Assembly (NCBI GenBank): GCA_964459065.1
Contig: CAYWMN010000238.1
Coordinates: 1 to 5,946 of the forward strand
Direction: 5' to 3'
Length of the DNA stretch: 5,946 nucleotides
Source: JAMCXS01 sp964459065
Lineage (GTDB): Bacteria > Acidobacteriota > Terriglobia > UBA7540
Position numbers and translations under genes: made by a program. Positions 5,258-5,946 of the stretch are shown in pieces; the stretch's first letter is position 1, and each line of letters begins with the position of its first letter. The notes beneath the pieces were generated by a model that was not told the DNA's origin, ran no database searches, and worked only from the letters and a program-made list of their open reading frames with translations.

Positions 5258-5946
5258 AGAATGTAGCGGCTGAGGTCTTGATCTTTCACGATTGCGGCAA
5301 GCTGCTTTTTGACGTAAGCGGCGTCGATCCGCACGGTCTTCTTTTTCAGATCAGGTCCTTCAAAAGAAATCTCGTCCAAAAGCTTTTCCATGATCGTGTG
5401 CAGGCGCCGAGCCCCGATGTTTTCCGCCTGTTCGTTGACCGTGGCCGCGAACTGCGCAACTTCTTGCAGGGCGTCATCGCTGAAAGAGAGTTTGATTCCC
5501 TCCGTTTCAAGCAAGGCAATATATTGCTTGACGAGCGCGCTCTTGGGCTCGGATAGAATGCGGATGAAATCTTCCACGTTCAGGGAATTCAGCTCGACCC
5601 GGATCGGAAAGCGCCCCTGGAGTTCCGGAATCAGGTCTGCGGGCTTGCTGACATGGAAAGCGCCGGCCGCAACAAAAAGGATGTGATCCGTTCGCACCAT
5701 GCCATAACGCGTGTTGACCGTGGTTCCTTCAACGATGGGGAGGATGTCGCGCTGCACGCCCTCGCGGCTGACGTCCGGGCCATGCCCGCGTTCGCGGCCC
5801 GCGATTTTGTCGATTTCATCAAGAAAGATGATGCCGGATTGCTCGGCGCGCTCAACGGCGGAGCGGGTGACCTGGTCCATATCGATCAGCTTGGTCTCTT
5901 CTTCCTGGATCAGGTATTCCATGGCCTCGCCCACGCGCATGCGGCG
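5254..5946 (-). CDS. hslU: ATP-dependent protease ATPase subunit HslU (C-terminal part, cut by window edge)
   Basis: HslU is the AAA+ unfoldase of the cytoplasmic HslUV (ClpQY) protease. It unfolds substrates with ATP and feeds them to the HslV peptidase. The 230 codons present hold the end of the intermediate domain (EYLIQEEETKLID), Walker B FLDEID, the family hallmark GPDVSREGVQRD, then VEGTTV and LIPELQGRFPIRVEL. They also hold sensor 2 GARRLHT and the C-terminal tail LSRYIL, which inserts into HslV. Counted back from the C-terminus, the Walker B Glu, the arginine finger in QGRFP and the sensor-2 Arg sit at the same distances as E. coli E257, R325 and R393. The C-terminal half is therefore intact and free of gaps. 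The frame stays open to the edge, so the Walker A part lies to the right, probably with hslV before it. The stop overlaps the lipoprotein gene by 4 nt. Confidence 0.98.
   Translation of the reverse strand, partial: RRMRVGEAMEYLIQEEETKLIDMDQVTRSAVERAEQSGIIFLDEIDKIAGRERGHGPDVSREGVQRDILPIVEGTTVNTRYGMVRTDHILFVAAGAFHVSKPADLIPELQGRFPIRVELNSLNVEDFIRILSEPKSALVKQYIALLETEGIKLSFSDDALQEVAQFAATVNEQAENIGARRLHTIMEKLLDEISFEGPDLKKKTVRIDAAYVKKQLAAIVKDQDLSRYIL

Overview
The window is a GC-rich stretch of bacterial chromosome in which all five supported genes lie on the minus strand, so they read from right to left. The gene content is housekeeping-like: a protease ATPase subunit, an acyl-CoA carboxylase subunit, a lipoprotein and two membrane-associated proteins of unknown function. 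There is no sign of phage, insertion sequences, CRISPR or RNA genes. A diderm bacterium is likely, because HslU is followed by a secreted lipoprotein with fibronectin-type repeats. My impression is Acidobacteriota or a relative, but this rests on gene style and order and was not tested by a search.

Right part (5946 to 3531). The C-terminal half of hslU runs in from the right edge. Its stop overlaps by 4 nt the GTG start of a lipoprotein with three fibronectin type III-like domains. After 29 bp comes a small membrane-anchored protein that resembles DUF3592. A consensus extended -10 promoter (TGATATAAT) sits exactly on the stop codon of the lipoprotein gene, so the small gene and what follows may be transcribed separately from hslU.

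Middle (3481 to 1931). A complete acyl-CoA carboxylase carboxyltransferase (PccB/MmdA family, 516 aa) follows 49 bp later, probably in the same transcript. Its acyl-binding and biotin-binding motifs are intact. The residue that separates propionyl- from acetyl-type enzymes is Cys (C409) rather than Asp. No biotin carboxylase or biotin carrier gene is in the window, so its partner must be encoded elsewhere.

Left part (1930 to 1). A 217-bp intergenic region carries a well-formed sigma70-type promoter (TTGACT, 17 bp, TATAGT) overlapped by a perfect 9-bp inverted repeat, then a leader hairpin that abuts the Shine-Dalgarno sequence. These drive a 472-aa polytopic membrane protein of unknown function. 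Its unit ends toward a rho-independent terminator at 12-48, which points the other way and probably closes a plus-strand gene left of the window.

The most interesting parts are the uncharacterised multi-pass membrane protein with its tightly organised control region, and the unusual specificity residue in the carboxyltransferase. I see no convincing evidence for a wholly new multi-gene system.
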